Shown one piece after another: positions 9,826 to 20,518 of a DNA stretch of 64,000 nucleotides. Source of the stretch: an uncultured Candidatus Actinomarina sp. (GTDB taxonomy: Bacteria > Actinomycetota > Acidimicrobiia > Actinomarinales > Actinomarinaceae). Position numbers and translations under genes: made by a program. Every line of letters starts with the position of its first letter. The stretch's first letter is position 1. The stretch is from the NCBI GenBank assembly GCA_902596545.1, contig CACJUH010000006.1, positions 1 to 64,000 on the forward strand, given 5' to 3'. The notes under the pieces were generated by a model, which was not told the origin of the DNA, searched no databases, and saw only the letters and a program-made list of their open reading frames with translations.

Positions 9826-9849
9826 TTAAAACTCCTTATTAAACAAAAG

Positions 9850-9945
9850 GAAAAAAGCCATTTTTTGTTGTAATAACCACATCAAAAAGCACCTTAGTTG
9901 GCAATCTAGGTTGCTGAGGCTTCCCTCTCTTTATGCAAAACTCAT
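9850..9945 (-). promoter_or_regulatory. SAM-I/IV-clan riboswitch upstream of metK
   Basis: Reverse strand: AAAGAGAGGGAAGCCTCAGCAACCTAGATTGCCAACTAAGGTGCTTTTTGATGTGG; shares conserved blocks with the metY leader. Confidence 0.82.
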
Positions 9946-10018
9946 AGTAATAAAATTTATGTTTTTTTCAAAGAACATATGTAAAAGTTTAAGTTACTAA
10001 GTTAGCTAACCTTCTTAT

Positions 10019-11197
10019 ATGCTTACCGAAATAAAAAAAATTTCAAGCCTACTTTTGTCTGTAGCTTTTTCTTCGATAGGTTTTATAGCTTCTATTACTG
10101 TAACCGTACTTGCTGCAAGAGAAGTTTCTAGCAATCCACTTTTTGTTGGTTTTCCAAATGCAGTAGGGGTAGGGGGTGCAGTCTTAGGAACTCGAATGAT
10201 ATATTTAATATCAAAAACTAATTCTCAACTTAATGCACTGGCTTTTACCTTTTTAATAGGTGCCTTTGGGGGAGCAATTATGTTTTATAGTCTTATAATT
10301 GATTCTTTTTTGCTTCTGTTGCTTGGAGCTTTCATCTTAGGAATTGGACAATCAGCAACACTTCAAACCAGGTACGCAGCTTCATTTGTGGCAGGTACGA
10401 AATTTAAAGCTACTGCATTGTCTCTAGCAGTTTGGTTTTCAGTTTTTGGTTCTGTATTTGGACCACGTATGGTTGGAAGCTATTCAAATTTTTTTGAAAA
10501 TATATTTAACTCTGACCTAATCGTTGGTTATGTAATTGCGTTCGTTGGAATGCTATTTGCAGCGGCCTCTCTGTTCACATTTACTTCAAAAAAAAGTATT
10601 TTAAGGAGCCCAAGTGATTTAGAAAATGAATCAAGTGATCAAAGTTCTGAAAGAAAAAATGGTAACTTATTATCGCTTCTCTTAGTTTTAAATCATTTCA
10701 CAATGGTTGTAATAATGTCTGCTACACCATTGCATATACAAGATATAGGTGAAACCGTTCAGCTTGTTGGAATTATTATTAGCTATCACACTTTAGGGAT
10801 GTTTCTATTTTCACCCATTCTCGGAAATTATGTAGATAAATATGGATACAAGAAATTTACATATGTAGGAACAGTAATTTTATTTATAAGTTGCTTAATT
10901 ACTTTAATTAATTCTGGACCTACTGCGTTAAAAATAGGTTTATACCTATTAGGACTTGGATGGAATTTTAATTATGTTGCAATTAGTGCAGCTATTTCAA
11001 AATTTTCAATCAAGTACAGAACTCCTCTAAACATAAAAAGTGACTCTTTTGTTTTCTTAGGAAGTTTTGTAGCTCATACATCTTTAGGCTTAAGCTACTT
11101 GCTAATTGGATTTAAAGGGTTATCTTTTGTAGGAATTGCTGTAAGTGTTTTTTTATTTTACAATTTAAAAAATCTAAATAAGTTAAATATTGAATGA
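10019..11197 (+). CDS. MFS transporter
   Basis: About 12 hydrophobic segments, MFS-like organisation. Confidence 0.75.
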   Translation: MLTEIKKISSLLLSVAFSSIGFIASITVTVLAAREVSSNPLFVGFPNAVGVGGAVLGTRMIYLISKTNSQLNALAFTFLIGAFGGAIMFYSLIIDSFLLLLLGAFILGIGQSATLQTRYAASFVAGTKFKATALSLAVWFSVFGSVFGPRMVGSYSNFFENIFNSDLIVGYVIAFVGMLFAAASLFTFTSKKSILRSPSDLENESSDQSSERKNGNLLSLLLVLNHFTMVVIMSATPLHIQDIGETVQLVGIIISYHTLGMFLFSPILGNYVDKYGYKKFTYVGTVILFISCLITLINSGPTALKIGLYLLGLGWNFNYVAISAAISKFSIKYRTPLNIKSDSFVFLGSFVAHTSLGLSYLLIGFKGLSFVGIAVSVFLFYNLKNLNKLNIE

Positions 11198-11799
11198 ATA
11201 AAAATTTCTCAAAAGCTGAAAAAAGTTTGATAGAAAGTGATCCAAAATTAGGAAAAGTTATTGAAAATAACGGCCATTTACAATTTTCAATCAAAAAAAT
11301 AGACCCGTTTAATGAATTAGTAAATATTGTTATTTCACAGTTCATTTCCACAAAAGCTGCCAAAGGCATCAAAGAAAAAATGTTGAAGCAACTCAATGAA
11401 GAAAGTTTTAAAATTTTAAGTTTCAAAAACCTTACTGTCAATCAAATAAAAAGCCTCGGATTAAGTAAAAACAAGGCTAAGTCTATTAAATCGTTAGTGT
11501 TGTTCTTTAGTCAAAATCCAAATTCTAAAAATCTATATAGGCTGTCCGAGGAAGAACGATACGATAAATTAATTAAAATTTTTGGAATCGGTAAATGGAG
11601 TATTGAGATGTTTGAGATGTTTTGTGTTAGAAACAAAAATATTTTTTCTAGCGGAGATGCTGCTATTAGGGTCGCAATGGAAGAACTTAGAATGGTCAAA
11701 AAAACTAGCGATTTTGAAAAATATGATAAATATGCAAAAAAGTGGGACCCTTATAAAACTATTGCGTGCTTACATCTTTGGCATTTTATTGAATCTTAG
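11194..11799 (+). CDS. DNA-3-methyladenine glycosylase II-like HhH-GPD protein
   Basis: IFGIGKWSIEMFEMFCVRNKNIFSSGDAAIRVAM HhH-GPD signature with Asp. Confidence 0.8.
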   Translation: MNKNFSKAEKSLIESDPKLGKVIENNGHLQFSIKKIDPFNELVNIVISQFISTKAAKGIKEKMLKQLNEESFKILSFKNLTVNQIKSLGLSKNKAKSIKSLVLFFSQNPNSKNLYRLSEEERYDKLIKIFGIGKWSIEMFEMFCVRNKNIFSSGDAAIRVAMEELRMVKKTSDFEKYDKYAKKWDPYKTIACLHLWHFIES

Positions 11800-13064
11800 G
11801 CTGAAACAAGCACATCCTTAACTGGATGTGGTATCGGGGTTGGCCTTATCTCAAGGGATTCATCTATTTCAAAATTGTCAATATTTTGTACAAATTTGTA
11901 GATTACGTTTTTGTAAATATAGCTTGCAAAGAACTTACCTAAACATGTATGAGCCCCTCCAGCAAATGGAAAATAAGCTTTGTTATGATAGTTTGGATCA
12001 ATAAATCTATATGGATCAAAAACATCTGGGTTGTCCCAGTACCTGTCATCGTGATGTAAAAGTAATGGACTTATCGTCACATAAGTACCTGCTTTAAGTG
12101 GGTAGCTCTGAATTTCGGTATCCCTTACAACATATCTGATTGAAAATGGCACAGGTGGATAATATCTCATAGCTTCTTTAAATATTGACTCCCCTACTAA
12201 TCCATTCTTCAATGAGGAGATGTCAGAATGATTAACTTCATTTGCTTCTTTAATTAAGTCATTCCTGAAATCTACATTTTGAGACAAACTATAAATTGAA
12301 TTTGTGAGAGTGATAGTTGTAGTGTCATGAGCTGCCAACAGTAAAAAAATCATGTGTTCAGCTATCTCAAAATTTGTTAATCCCGCATCCCCTTTATTTG
12401 TATTTACTAATTCAGCAAATAAAGTTTTTTTGCTGTCATCATTAATAAGTCCTGCTTTTGATTCAAAATAATCAAGTAAAAACTCGCGTGCTTTGAGTCC
12501 TTTTTTCATTTTGGTAAATGGCAGTGGCCATCTTATTGCAGAAGTTGCAGAAGCAATTGAATCCATAAAAAGTTTGTTTAACTTTTCAGATTCGTCTTGT
12601 TTTACATCAAGAAAAAAAAGACTCAGAGAAATATCAAACATAAGCTGTTTAACAGATTGATACAAATTAAAGCTCCCAGCTTTCTTTAAGTTTTCTACCC
12701 ATTGATTAATAATTGGTTGAATGATTTCTAAATATCCATGAATTGCATCGTGTCGAAAAGAATCTTGCAGTAAAGTTCTATGATATTTGTGATCATCAAA
12801 ATCTCTTAACATTAATCCATTTTCAAAAGTTGGTCCTAGTGATACAGCCCAACCTTCCTTGGAAGAAAATAGATCGTCTTTATCTAAAAAAATATCTTTT
12901 GTAGCCTCTGGGGTTAAAAGTGCAATAAACTTTTCATTTAACAACGAAATCTGAAATACATCTCCATATTTTTCTTGCATTTCAGAAGTAAATTTAAGCG
13001 CATTACGTTGAAAAGGCAAAGAATGACCAATGATTGGAAGGCTTGGAATTACTGGAACTGTCAT
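11796..13064 (-). CDS. Cytochrome P450
   Basis: AAHDTTT I-helix, EAMRYYPP (ExxR), FPFAGGAHTCLGKFFA heme loop. Confidence 0.94.
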   Translation of the reverse strand: MTVPVIPSLPIIGHSLPFQRNALKFTSEMQEKYGDVFQISLLNEKFIALLTPEATKDIFLDKDDLFSSKEGWAVSLGPTFENGLMLRDFDDHKYHRTLLQDSFRHDAIHGYLEIIQPIINQWVENLKKAGSFNLYQSVKQLMFDISLSLFFLDVKQDESEKLNKLFMDSIASATSAIRWPLPFTKMKKGLKAREFLLDYFESKAGLINDDSKKTLFAELVNTNKGDAGLTNFEIAEHMIFLLLAAHDTTTITLTNSIYSLSQNVDFRNDLIKEANEVNHSDISSLKNGLVGESIFKEAMRYYPPVPFSIRYVVRDTEIQSYPLKAGTYVTISPLLLHHDDRYWDNPDVFDPYRFIDPNYHNKAYFPFAGGAHTCLGKFFASYIYKNVIYKFVQNIDNFEIDESLEIRPTPIPHPVKDVLVSA

Positions 13065-13118
13065 GTAAATATTTTACAATTTAAAATTAAAGTTTAAAAA
13101 GAAAAAAGCATATTTCTA

Positions 13119-13943
13119 TTAGATATCAAACTGCATCAAATCTTTACCAACTACAATTTCTCCATCAAAATGTTTAGCAATTCTTTCTACTAAGACATCT
13201 TCATCAAAAACAGGAGGTACAAAATGGTTTAAGATTAATTTTTTAACACTTGCATTACTGGCTAATAACCCAACTTCTTCTGGTGTTGTATGATAATCAC
13301 TTATATTTTCAATCGTGTCCGATGACATTCGTACTGGATCATAATCCAAACCCACAAACACTTCATGTACTAAAATATCGGCATCTTTTGAAGATTTTTC
13401 TAGAACCTTACAGTATCGAGTGTCCCCAGAAAAAATTATATTTTTTGGTCCAAGAATAAATTTATACCCAAATGCAGGATCAACAGGATGATGGTCCACT
13501 TTTACACTTTCTATGGTTGCGTTATCAAGCTCGATTTTTAATTCATTATTAATTTCGGTAATTTCATATGCTAATCCCTCTACGTTAGGTCTTTTCTCCC
13601 ATTCTTTGCGTAAATCTAATTCTTCTTTATAAGCTTCAAAGATTTTATCGAAATGGCTTTTTAGACCTTTCGGGCCAAATACTTTAAATTTACTTTCTCG
13701 CCCAGTGTGCCACCCAGATATGAATAATTGATATAAGTCAACAATATGATCTGAGTGTAAATGGGTAATAAAAAAATAGTCTATTTCTCCTGGCTTTATT
13801 CCTGCTTCACTAAGCCTTTGAGTGACTCCCGAACCAGCATCAATTAAATAATTTTTTCCTTCATAGGACACTAAACTACTTGGTCCATATCTTAAATGAC
13901 TTGGACTTGGACAACCTGTACCTAAAAGGGTCAATTTGTTCAT
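13119..13943 (-). CDS. Metallo-beta-lactamase-fold hydrolase, RNase Z/arylsulfatase-like
   Basis: LLGTGCPSP, HLHSDHIVD, FSGDTRY, LNHFVPP. Confidence 0.83.
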   Translation of the reverse strand: MNKLTLLGTGCPSPSHLRYGPSSLVSYEGKNYLIDAGSGVTQRLSEAGIKPGEIDYFFITHLHSDHIVDLYQLFISGWHTGRESKFKVFGPKGLKSHFDKIFEAYKEELDLRKEWEKRPNVEGLAYEITEINNELKIELDNATIESVKVDHHPVDPAFGYKFILGPKNIIFSGDTRYCKVLEKSSKDADILVHEVFVGLDYDPVRMSSDTIENISDYHTTPEEVGLLASNASVKKLILNHFVPPVFDEDVLVERIAKHFDGEIVVGKDLMQFDI

Positions 13944-13947
13944 TTTA

Positions 13948-14781
13948 TTAAACCTCTAGTGACAAGTTGCTTAATACTACTTGCGGCCTCATACCAGAAC
14001 TTATGTCTGCCATAGCTATTTCAACTTTGACCGCAAATTCGTACATCTCTCTTGATATGTTCTGTTGAATGATTATTGAGTTAGTTAAATACTCAAGGCA
14101 ACTAACAATAAGTGAATTAAGAGTTAAAGATACATCATCAAGATTATCAATGACTTTCTTACATTCGTTTACTAATGCAAATGAGTGGATCAAATTACTT
14201 AACTCTTTTTTTTGGATAGTTAAAATATCTAAAATTTTTTTAAAAGACTGATTTCCATCAACTATTTCAAAATCTAAAAAATCAATAAAGTCTTCATCTG
14301 AATAATTAAACTTTATATCTTTATCAGTATCAACAAAAATAGTTCTACATCTACTTTTTATAGTTGAGAGAATCATGTTGTTTGAATCATCTCTACTGTG
14401 AGACCAAAAATTCCCAGTAGACAGTATCAAAAATACACTTGTTTTTGATGGCTCTTCTATAGTCTTTAATAGTGCATTTGATGCTTCCTCGGTCAAAGAT
14501 TTTAGTGGTGGAAATATGACGACCTTATATCTTCCCTCAATTGGAGAAAGATTATCTTGTGTTATAACTGTCCTAATATCTTCAACACCTAATGTACGAA
14601 GATTGTCAGATTCAACTATTTTTATATCTGGATGGGCATCTATAGATTCATCGTTAAATGCAATAAGGCCTGCAAATTTTTTTGCTTGTTTGATAAGTTC
14701 TCTTGACGAGTTTGAAAACAGAAGATAGGCATGGAATACGCCATCTAATTCTTTTTCAAGTGATTTATTAAGCTTTGTCAA
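13948..14781 (-). CDS. holB: DNA polymerase III delta' subunit-like
   Basis: HAYLLFSNS, LGVEDIRTV, EEASNALLKTIEEPS; beside tmk. Confidence 0.82.
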   Translation of the reverse strand: MTKLNKSLEKELDGVFHAYLLFSNSSRELIKQAKKFAGLIAFNDESIDAHPDIKIVESDNLRTLGVEDIRTVITQDNLSPIEGRYKVVIFPPLKSLTEEASNALLKTIEEPSKTSVFLILSTGNFWSHSRDDSNNMILSTIKSRCRTIFVDTDKDIKFNYSDEDFIDFLDFEIVDGNQSFKKILDILTIQKKELSNLIHSFALVNECKKVIDNLDDVSLTLNSLIVSCLEYLTNSIIIQQNISREMYEFAVKVEIAMADISSGMRPQVVLSNLSLEV

Positions 14782-15376
14782 TTCCTAACCAGTTACATAT
14801 CTTCATCAAATTTTCTTCTAAATTTTTTTCAGCGTCTAATACTAAGAAGCTTTCCGAAAATTCTTCTGAAAGCCTCAAATATCCTTCTCTTATATTTTGA
14901 AAAAACTCTATTTTGTCACTACCAATTCTGTCTGCAACTTTTTGACGATCTAAGGAAACTAATGGATCAATATCAAGTAAAACAACTTTTTCTGGCCAGA
15001 AACCTCCAATAGCAATATCGTTTAACTGATAAATTTTTTCATAGCCTAATTCTCTTCCAACACCCTGGTAAGCAACAGAGGAATATGCACTTCTATCTGA
15101 CAAAATTTTTATTTCATTTTGAATTGATGGTTTTATAAGCTCGTTTACTAATTGAGATCTTTGAGCACAAAACAATAAGGCTTCTGTGAGAGGGTCAACT
15201 TTGTAGTCATGGCTTAATAATAACTCCCTAATACCTTCACCGACTTTAGTTCCGCCTGGTTCTCTGACTATCTTATTTTCTATTTTGTTCTCATTTAGAA
15301 TTTTTGAAAGCTGTTCAATGATGCTTGACTTTCCAGATCCATCAATCCCTTCAAAAGCTACATAGTCACAATTCAT
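14768..15376 (-). CDS. tmk: Thymidylate kinase
   Basis: FEGIDGSGKSS, REPGGTKVGEGIREL, DRSAYSSVAYQG. Confidence 0.95.
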   Translation of the reverse strand: MNCDYVAFEGIDGSGKSSIIEQLSKILNENKIENKIVREPGGTKVGEGIRELLLSHDYKVDPLTEALLFCAQRSQLVNELIKPSIQNEIKILSDRSAYSSVAYQGVGRELGYEKIYQLNDIAIGGFWPEKVVLLDIDPLVSLDRQKVADRIGSDKIEFFQNIREGYLRLSEEFSESFLVLDAEKNLEENLMKICNWLGIDKA

Positions 15377-16704
15377 AATGGTTCATCTTCATCAGTATCA
15401 AGGTTTAATCTTAACTTGTTAAAATTGGAATTTTCAAATCCAAAATCTTTAATTATCGTTCTGTACCCTTTAACAAAAGTAATTAAACCAGAAAGCAATA
15501 TAAACCCAGAGCTTATTCTTAAAACAAAAAGTACTCCATCAAACTCAAAATATTGATTTATAAAATTTGCGGCAAATCCAGAAATAAATAGTGAAAGTAG
15601 AATTGACAATCTCCCAATTGTATAAAAATTACCAAATACTCTTCCTCTTAAATTTTTATCTGTTGTGCTTTGAAGATAACTTATAGTTAACAAGTAAACA
15701 GATCCTGATCCTATTCCTGAAATAAAAATAAAAAATAAGATTGTGGAAAATTCTGATGAGTTAAATGCAAATAAAAGTGAGAGGCCAGTTATTACCATAC
15801 TTATACCAATAAAAAATGGGATTCTACTGAACGAAGTTACAAAGTAACTTAAAATTACCATTGTAAAAATAATCCCAAACCCAAACGAAGCAATCATAAA
15901 ACCAAAAGAGCTCTGAGTAAACTTAAGTGACTCAGTCAAGTATGTGTTTCCTAAAACAAAAAGAGCTCCTGCCCCAACAAGACTTAACGATATCGATGTT
16001 GTCACTGTTCTGAGTTCTTGAACAGAAAGAAAATAATTTAAGCCTTCCTTAAGATCACCAAGAACATTCGATTGCTTTTCTATATTTTTATTTGGAGAAT
16101 CTGTTTTAAGATACAAAAGTAAAAATGATGAAATTAAAAAAGTGACCGAATCAATTACAAATATTACAGATCCGTTCCAACCATTTCCATAAGAAACAAT
16201 TCCTTCAATTAAAGAATTATCAGAAATTACACCAAAAGCTAATGAAGCTAGTGGAAGTGACGCATATGTGCCTACTGTAAACAAAGAATTTGCTTTAACT
16301 AAATATTCATTGTCAACTACTTCAGGAACTACTGATTCTCTTGAAGGTTGTCTGATAAGGGAAAAAATTTCAGATAAAAAATTTATAAGAAAAAGTTGAA
16401 TTAAGGTAGTTGTAAAAAAAAGTCCTAGAACTATAACCATTCTTGATAGATCACATATGATCATCACATTTTTTTTATTAAACCTATCAGCCAATATTCC
16501 TGCGAAAGATGACATGAGCGCAGGGATTATCCTTGCAACTATTGGAATAACGGCGGTAAGCTCAGAATTGCCACCTTCAGATCCTAAATAACTTGCTAAT
16601 GCGACAGAAGCAAATAATGTTGCCCAGTCTCCAAAGCTTGACAAAGTGCCCGACCACCATAGAACTGAGAACTGAGATTTTGAAAATATTTTTATTGATT
16701 TCAT
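15373..16704 (-). CDS. MFS transporter (enterobactin exporter-like family)
   Basis: MFS topology; LADRFNKKNVMIICDLSRM motif. Confidence 0.8.
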   Translation of the reverse strand: MKSIKIFSKSQFSVLWWSGTLSSFGDWATLFASVALASYLGSEGGNSELTAVIPIVARIIPALMSSFAGILADRFNKKNVMIICDLSRMVIVLGLFFTTTLIQLFLINFLSEIFSLIRQPSRESVVPEVVDNEYLVKANSLFTVGTYASLPLASLAFGVISDNSLIEGIVSYGNGWNGSVIFVIDSVTFLISSFLLLYLKTDSPNKNIEKQSNVLGDLKEGLNYFLSVQELRTVTTSISLSLVGAGALFVLGNTYLTESLKFTQSSFGFMIASFGFGIIFTMVILSYFVTSFSRIPFFIGISMVITGLSLLFAFNSSEFSTILFFIFISGIGSGSVYLLTISYLQSTTDKNLRGRVFGNFYTIGRLSILLSLFISGFAANFINQYFEFDGVLFVLRISSGFILLSGLITFVKGYRTIIKDFGFENSNFNKLRLNLDTDEDEPL

Positions 16705-16791
16705 TGCCTTATACCCATCCTAGTTTATGTTTAGAATACTTTTTTTCTTAAATCCTGTACATATGACAAAAATAGTGTTATCAATAAGGAC

Positions 16792-19482
16792 ATGTCAAAA
16801 CCTTTAGTTATTGTTGAGTCGCCAACAAAAGTAAAAACTATTTCTAAGATTCTAGGTTCTGAATATATCGTTAAATCAAGTGTTGGCCACATAAGGGACC
16901 TTCCACGTAATGCTAAAGCTATACCTGCTAGCTATTCCAATAAGGAAATCTTGTGGGGTGCTGTTAAGCCTAAGAATTTTGAGAATATATATGTAATACC
17001 TGAAGACAGAAAAGCAATTGTTAAAGAACTAAAAGACATAGCAGATGAAGCGTCGGATGTATATCTAGCGACTGATGATGATAGAGAAGGTGAAGCTATT
17101 GCATATCATTTGATGGAATCACTTGAACTCAAAAGTGAACCAAAGAGAATTAAGTTCAATGAAATTACAGAAGCAGCAGTAACAAACGCAATCAATAATC
17201 CTGAAACTATTGATATTGGCAAATTTAAATCTTATGAGGCCAGGAGAACTCTTGATCGGATGATTGGATATGAAATTTCACCAAAAGTTAGGGATCTTGG
17301 AGGAGCATTCATCTCTACAGGAAGAGTCCAGGGTCCTGCTATCAGGTTAATTGTTGAGAGAGAAGAAGAAAGACTAAAATTTGTAAAATCAAAATATTTT
17401 GAAATCAATGCATTATGTAAAAGTAATGATTATGAATTTACAGCAAATCTTAAAAGAGTTAGTGGAAAGAGGTTGGCTTCATCTTCGGATTTTAATGAAA
17501 AAGGAAATAAGACTAGTAAGGATAAAAAATACCTAGATGAAAATGAAGCTAACGAAATAGTTAGTATATTAAAAAATCAAACTGCATCAATCTCATCCAT
17601 TAAAGAGTCCTCTCGGAGTGGTAAGCCTCCAAAGCCATTTAAAACAACAAGTTTACAATCTTCCGCTAGAAGTAATTTGGGTTTTCAGCCAAGAAAAACC
17701 ATGAGTGTGGCCCAGCGGCTTTACCAAGAAGGTTTAATTACATATATGAGAACTGATTCAATCAGGTTATCAGATGTCGCAATTAAAGCCTCAAGAGCTT
17801 ACATTAAGGAAAATTTTTCTGAAAAACACTTACCCGATTCTCCAAATCTATATGGTGACAGCAAAAATGCACAAGCAGCCCACGAAGCAATTAGGCCTTC
17901 TGGTGAAAGCTTCACTACTCCTCAAGAATTACTAAAAACACATAAAGAAGACAGCGATGAGTACAAGCTTTACAGTTTAATTTTTAACACAACAGTCGCA
18001 TCTCAGATGACTGATGCTCAAGGAATTACAAAAACTATTGAAATAGAAGCGAAAGAAAATACTTTCTCTCCTTTAATTTTGGGAATCTCAGGGACAACTT
18101 GGACATTTGGTGGATATAGGGATTTAATTAAAGATTTGTCAGAGAAGTCTCAAGAGCTTCCAGACTTGAGAGAAAATGATGAAATAAAAATTATTGAAAC
18201 AGAGAGCGAAGAAAAATATACAAATCCTCCCAATAGGTATTCTTCAACTTCACTTATTAATAAATTGGAGGAATTAGGTATAGGTAGGCCATCAACATAC
18301 GTTTCAATTATTGAAAGCATTACTTCCGTATTTATTAATTCTGAATCTAGTCTTAAACCAAGAATTTTAGCTATAGCTTTAATCAATAATTTCATGAAAC
18401 CTTATTTCAATCAATATATTGATTATGAGTTCTCAAAAACTATGGAAGATGATTTAGATTTAATTCTTGAAAGTAAAAATCCAGAGGAATCAAAAATTGA
18501 ATTTCTCGTGAAATCTCATGAGACAATCAAAAGCCACGTTGAAGATTATGGTATCCAAGACCCACTGGCTTTGACTACTGTAAAATTACCATTTGAATCA
18601 CGGTATGTCGTAAAAACAGGAAGAATACAGGGAAAAATACCATATCCATATTTATTGAGAGATGATGATTTTAAGGTTGGATTACCCCCCGAGATAACCA
18701 TAGAAGAAATAGAAGCTGAATATATAAGTGAAATTGAAGCCCAACAAGAGAAAAGCTTAAAAAAAGAGAGAATAGTTGCAAAATGCCCTGAATGTTCTTC
18801 ATCTATATTTATAAAACTTGGACCAAATGGAAGTTTTTATATACAACATGGAATAAAAGAAAAAGGTGTAAGGCAAGAAAAATGCGTTTATAAAAATTTA
18901 ATTGGACCTATTTTTGAAGATGAAGATCCAGATAAATTAACAGAAGAAGAATGTATTAAAAGATTTTCACTATCAGCTAAAAATCCTAGATATGTCACAT
19001 CGTTAAATGAATGGACTTATTCTGCAGCAGTTGGACCCTATGGAGGTTATGCAATGAAACAACGAGACAGAACGGTATTTGAAAATTCGGAATTAGCGAA
19101 AATGAAGAAGGATGAAATAAGAGAGTTGATAGAAAATGAAAAATCAAGAAAAATATCTAATTTTCTTGGTGGTGAAATATTGAAACTTCCAAAAAGTGCA
19201 AGCAAAGAAAGTATGATTGATAAAATTTCTAAACATTTTGAACTTAATGAAAAAGATATAAAGACATTATCGAAAGAAAATTTAGTTGAACTTGCCAAAT
19301 CATTAGAGATTGTATTTTATAGAGGAAGATTCAGAATGAAGCCTGAGGATGCAACTAAAGATAATCTTATTAACAAAATTCTTTTTGAGAAAAAAAACAA
19401 ACCACTTGAAAGTCCAAGAAAAGCTCTAACTGTTTCCCCTTCAGAAGTTCTTGAACTGTTTGGAGATACTGAATCTAGTTAG
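16792..19482 (+). CDS. topA: DNA topoisomerase I
   Basis: VIVESPTKVKTI, ATDDDREGEAIAYHL, GLITYMRTDS active site. Confidence 0.97.
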   Translation: MSKPLVIVESPTKVKTISKILGSEYIVKSSVGHIRDLPRNAKAIPASYSNKEILWGAVKPKNFENIYVIPEDRKAIVKELKDIADEASDVYLATDDDREGEAIAYHLMESLELKSEPKRIKFNEITEAAVTNAINNPETIDIGKFKSYEARRTLDRMIGYEISPKVRDLGGAFISTGRVQGPAIRLIVEREEERLKFVKSKYFEINALCKSNDYEFTANLKRVSGKRLASSSDFNEKGNKTSKDKKYLDENEANEIVSILKNQTASISSIKESSRSGKPPKPFKTTSLQSSARSNLGFQPRKTMSVAQRLYQEGLITYMRTDSIRLSDVAIKASRAYIKENFSEKHLPDSPNLYGDSKNAQAAHEAIRPSGESFTTPQELLKTHKEDSDEYKLYSLIFNTTVASQMTDAQGITKTIEIEAKENTFSPLILGISGTTWTFGGYRDLIKDLSEKSQELPDLRENDEIKIIETESEEKYTNPPNRYSSTSLINKLEELGIGRPSTYVSIIESITSVFINSESSLKPRILAIALINNFMKPYFNQYIDYEFSKTMEDDLDLILESKNPEESKIEFLVKSHETIKSHVEDYGIQDPLALTTVKLPFESRYVVKTGRIQGKIPYPYLLRDDDFKVGLPPEITIEEIEAEYISEIEAQQEKSLKKERIVAKCPECSSSIFIKLGPNGSFYIQHGIKEKGVRQEKCVYKNLIGPIFEDEDPDKLTEEECIKRFSLSAKNPRYVTSLNEWTYSAAVGPYGGYAMKQRDRTVFENSELAKMKKDEIRELIENEKSRKISNFLGGEILKLPKSASKESMIDKISKHFELNEKDIKTLSKENLVELAKSLEIVFYRGRFRMKPEDATKDNLINKILFEKKNKPLESPRKALTVSPSEVLELFGDTESS

Positions 19483-20518
19483 TGTTTATTTTGAATTTTT
19501 CAACTACAGATTCCCATGAAAAATTTTCTTCAACAAATAACTTTGAATTACTTCCAAAATCTTTAATCATGTCCTTGTTTTCATAGAAATATTTAATAGC
19601 ATCATATATTTCGTTTCTTGAACCAACAATAAAACCAGTTTTTCCAGGAATAATAGTTTCGAAAGCCCCTCCAGAACTTCCAACAAGAACTGGTAATCCA
19701 TAGCTTGCAGCTTCTAAATAAACTAACCCTAGACCTTCATATTCTCTTCCAAAAAATCTAGATTTTGCAGGCATGACAAATAAATCTAAGTCTTTGTAAA
19801 AACTATCCAACGCATTTTCATCATCATCTGAGTAAAAATTTACCTCTTGAGATGAAATATCGGAAAGTTTTTTTAAATACTTTTCTAGTTTTCCATAACC
19901 GAAAATATTTAATGTAACGTCATATCCATCCATTTGTAAATCATTTAAAGAATCAATAACCCAATCAATTTTTTTTCTGGATACAAATCGACTACTTACT
20001 CCTACAATTAATTTTTCATTTTCATTAAATTCTTTTTGATATTCATTTTTTTCTACACCTGCACCAATAAGTACAATCTCAGTTGAAGTAATTTCTTGTA
20101 ATTTTCTACCTGTAAAGTAGCTAACAGTAAATATTTTTTCTAAGGATTCAAGTGATCTTCTAAATATTTTTTTGACAATTGGAATCGAATCAATCACATT
20201 GAATTCCGCTCCATGAATAATCATATACTGCTTCAATCCAAAATTTTTTAATTTATTAACCAAGTAGAACTGTGGATTGCTTGATGCGTGTAAAATTATT
20301 TCGATGTTGTGCTGATTAATTATTTGATTAATTTCTCTTAAATGAGTTCTACTACCAAAGATAAACCTTGATTTAGAGTTAACAACATTAGGTCCTTCTG
20401 CCCAATTTGGGGCATATATTATTTTTTCAAATTCAAGATGGTCTTCAAAAGATTTTATGTAAGTAGAAATTCCACCTTTTTTTGGAAAATAATCATTCGT
20501 TATAACTAATGTTTTCAT
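19475..20518 (-). CDS. GT4-like glycosyltransferase
   Basis: TNDYFPKKGGISTY N-term, VGVSSRFVSRKKIDWVIDSL, EYEGLGLVYLEAASYGLPVLVG. Confidence 0.88.
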   Translation of the reverse strand: MKTLVITNDYFPKKGGISTYIKSFEDHLEFEKIIYAPNWAEGPNVVNSKSRFIFGSRTHLREINQIINQHNIEIILHASSNPQFYLVNKLKNFGLKQYMIIHGAEFNVIDSIPIVKKIFRRSLESLEKIFTVSYFTGRKLQEITSTEIVLIGAGVEKNEYQKEFNENEKLIVGVSSRFVSRKKIDWVIDSLNDLQMDGYDVTLNIFGYGKLEKYLKKLSDISSQEVNFYSDDDENALDSFYKDLDLFVMPAKSRFFGREYEGLGLVYLEAASYGLPVLVGSSGGAFETIIPGKTGFIVGSRNEIYDAIKYFYENKDMIKDFGSNSKLFVEENFSWESVVEKFKINTN

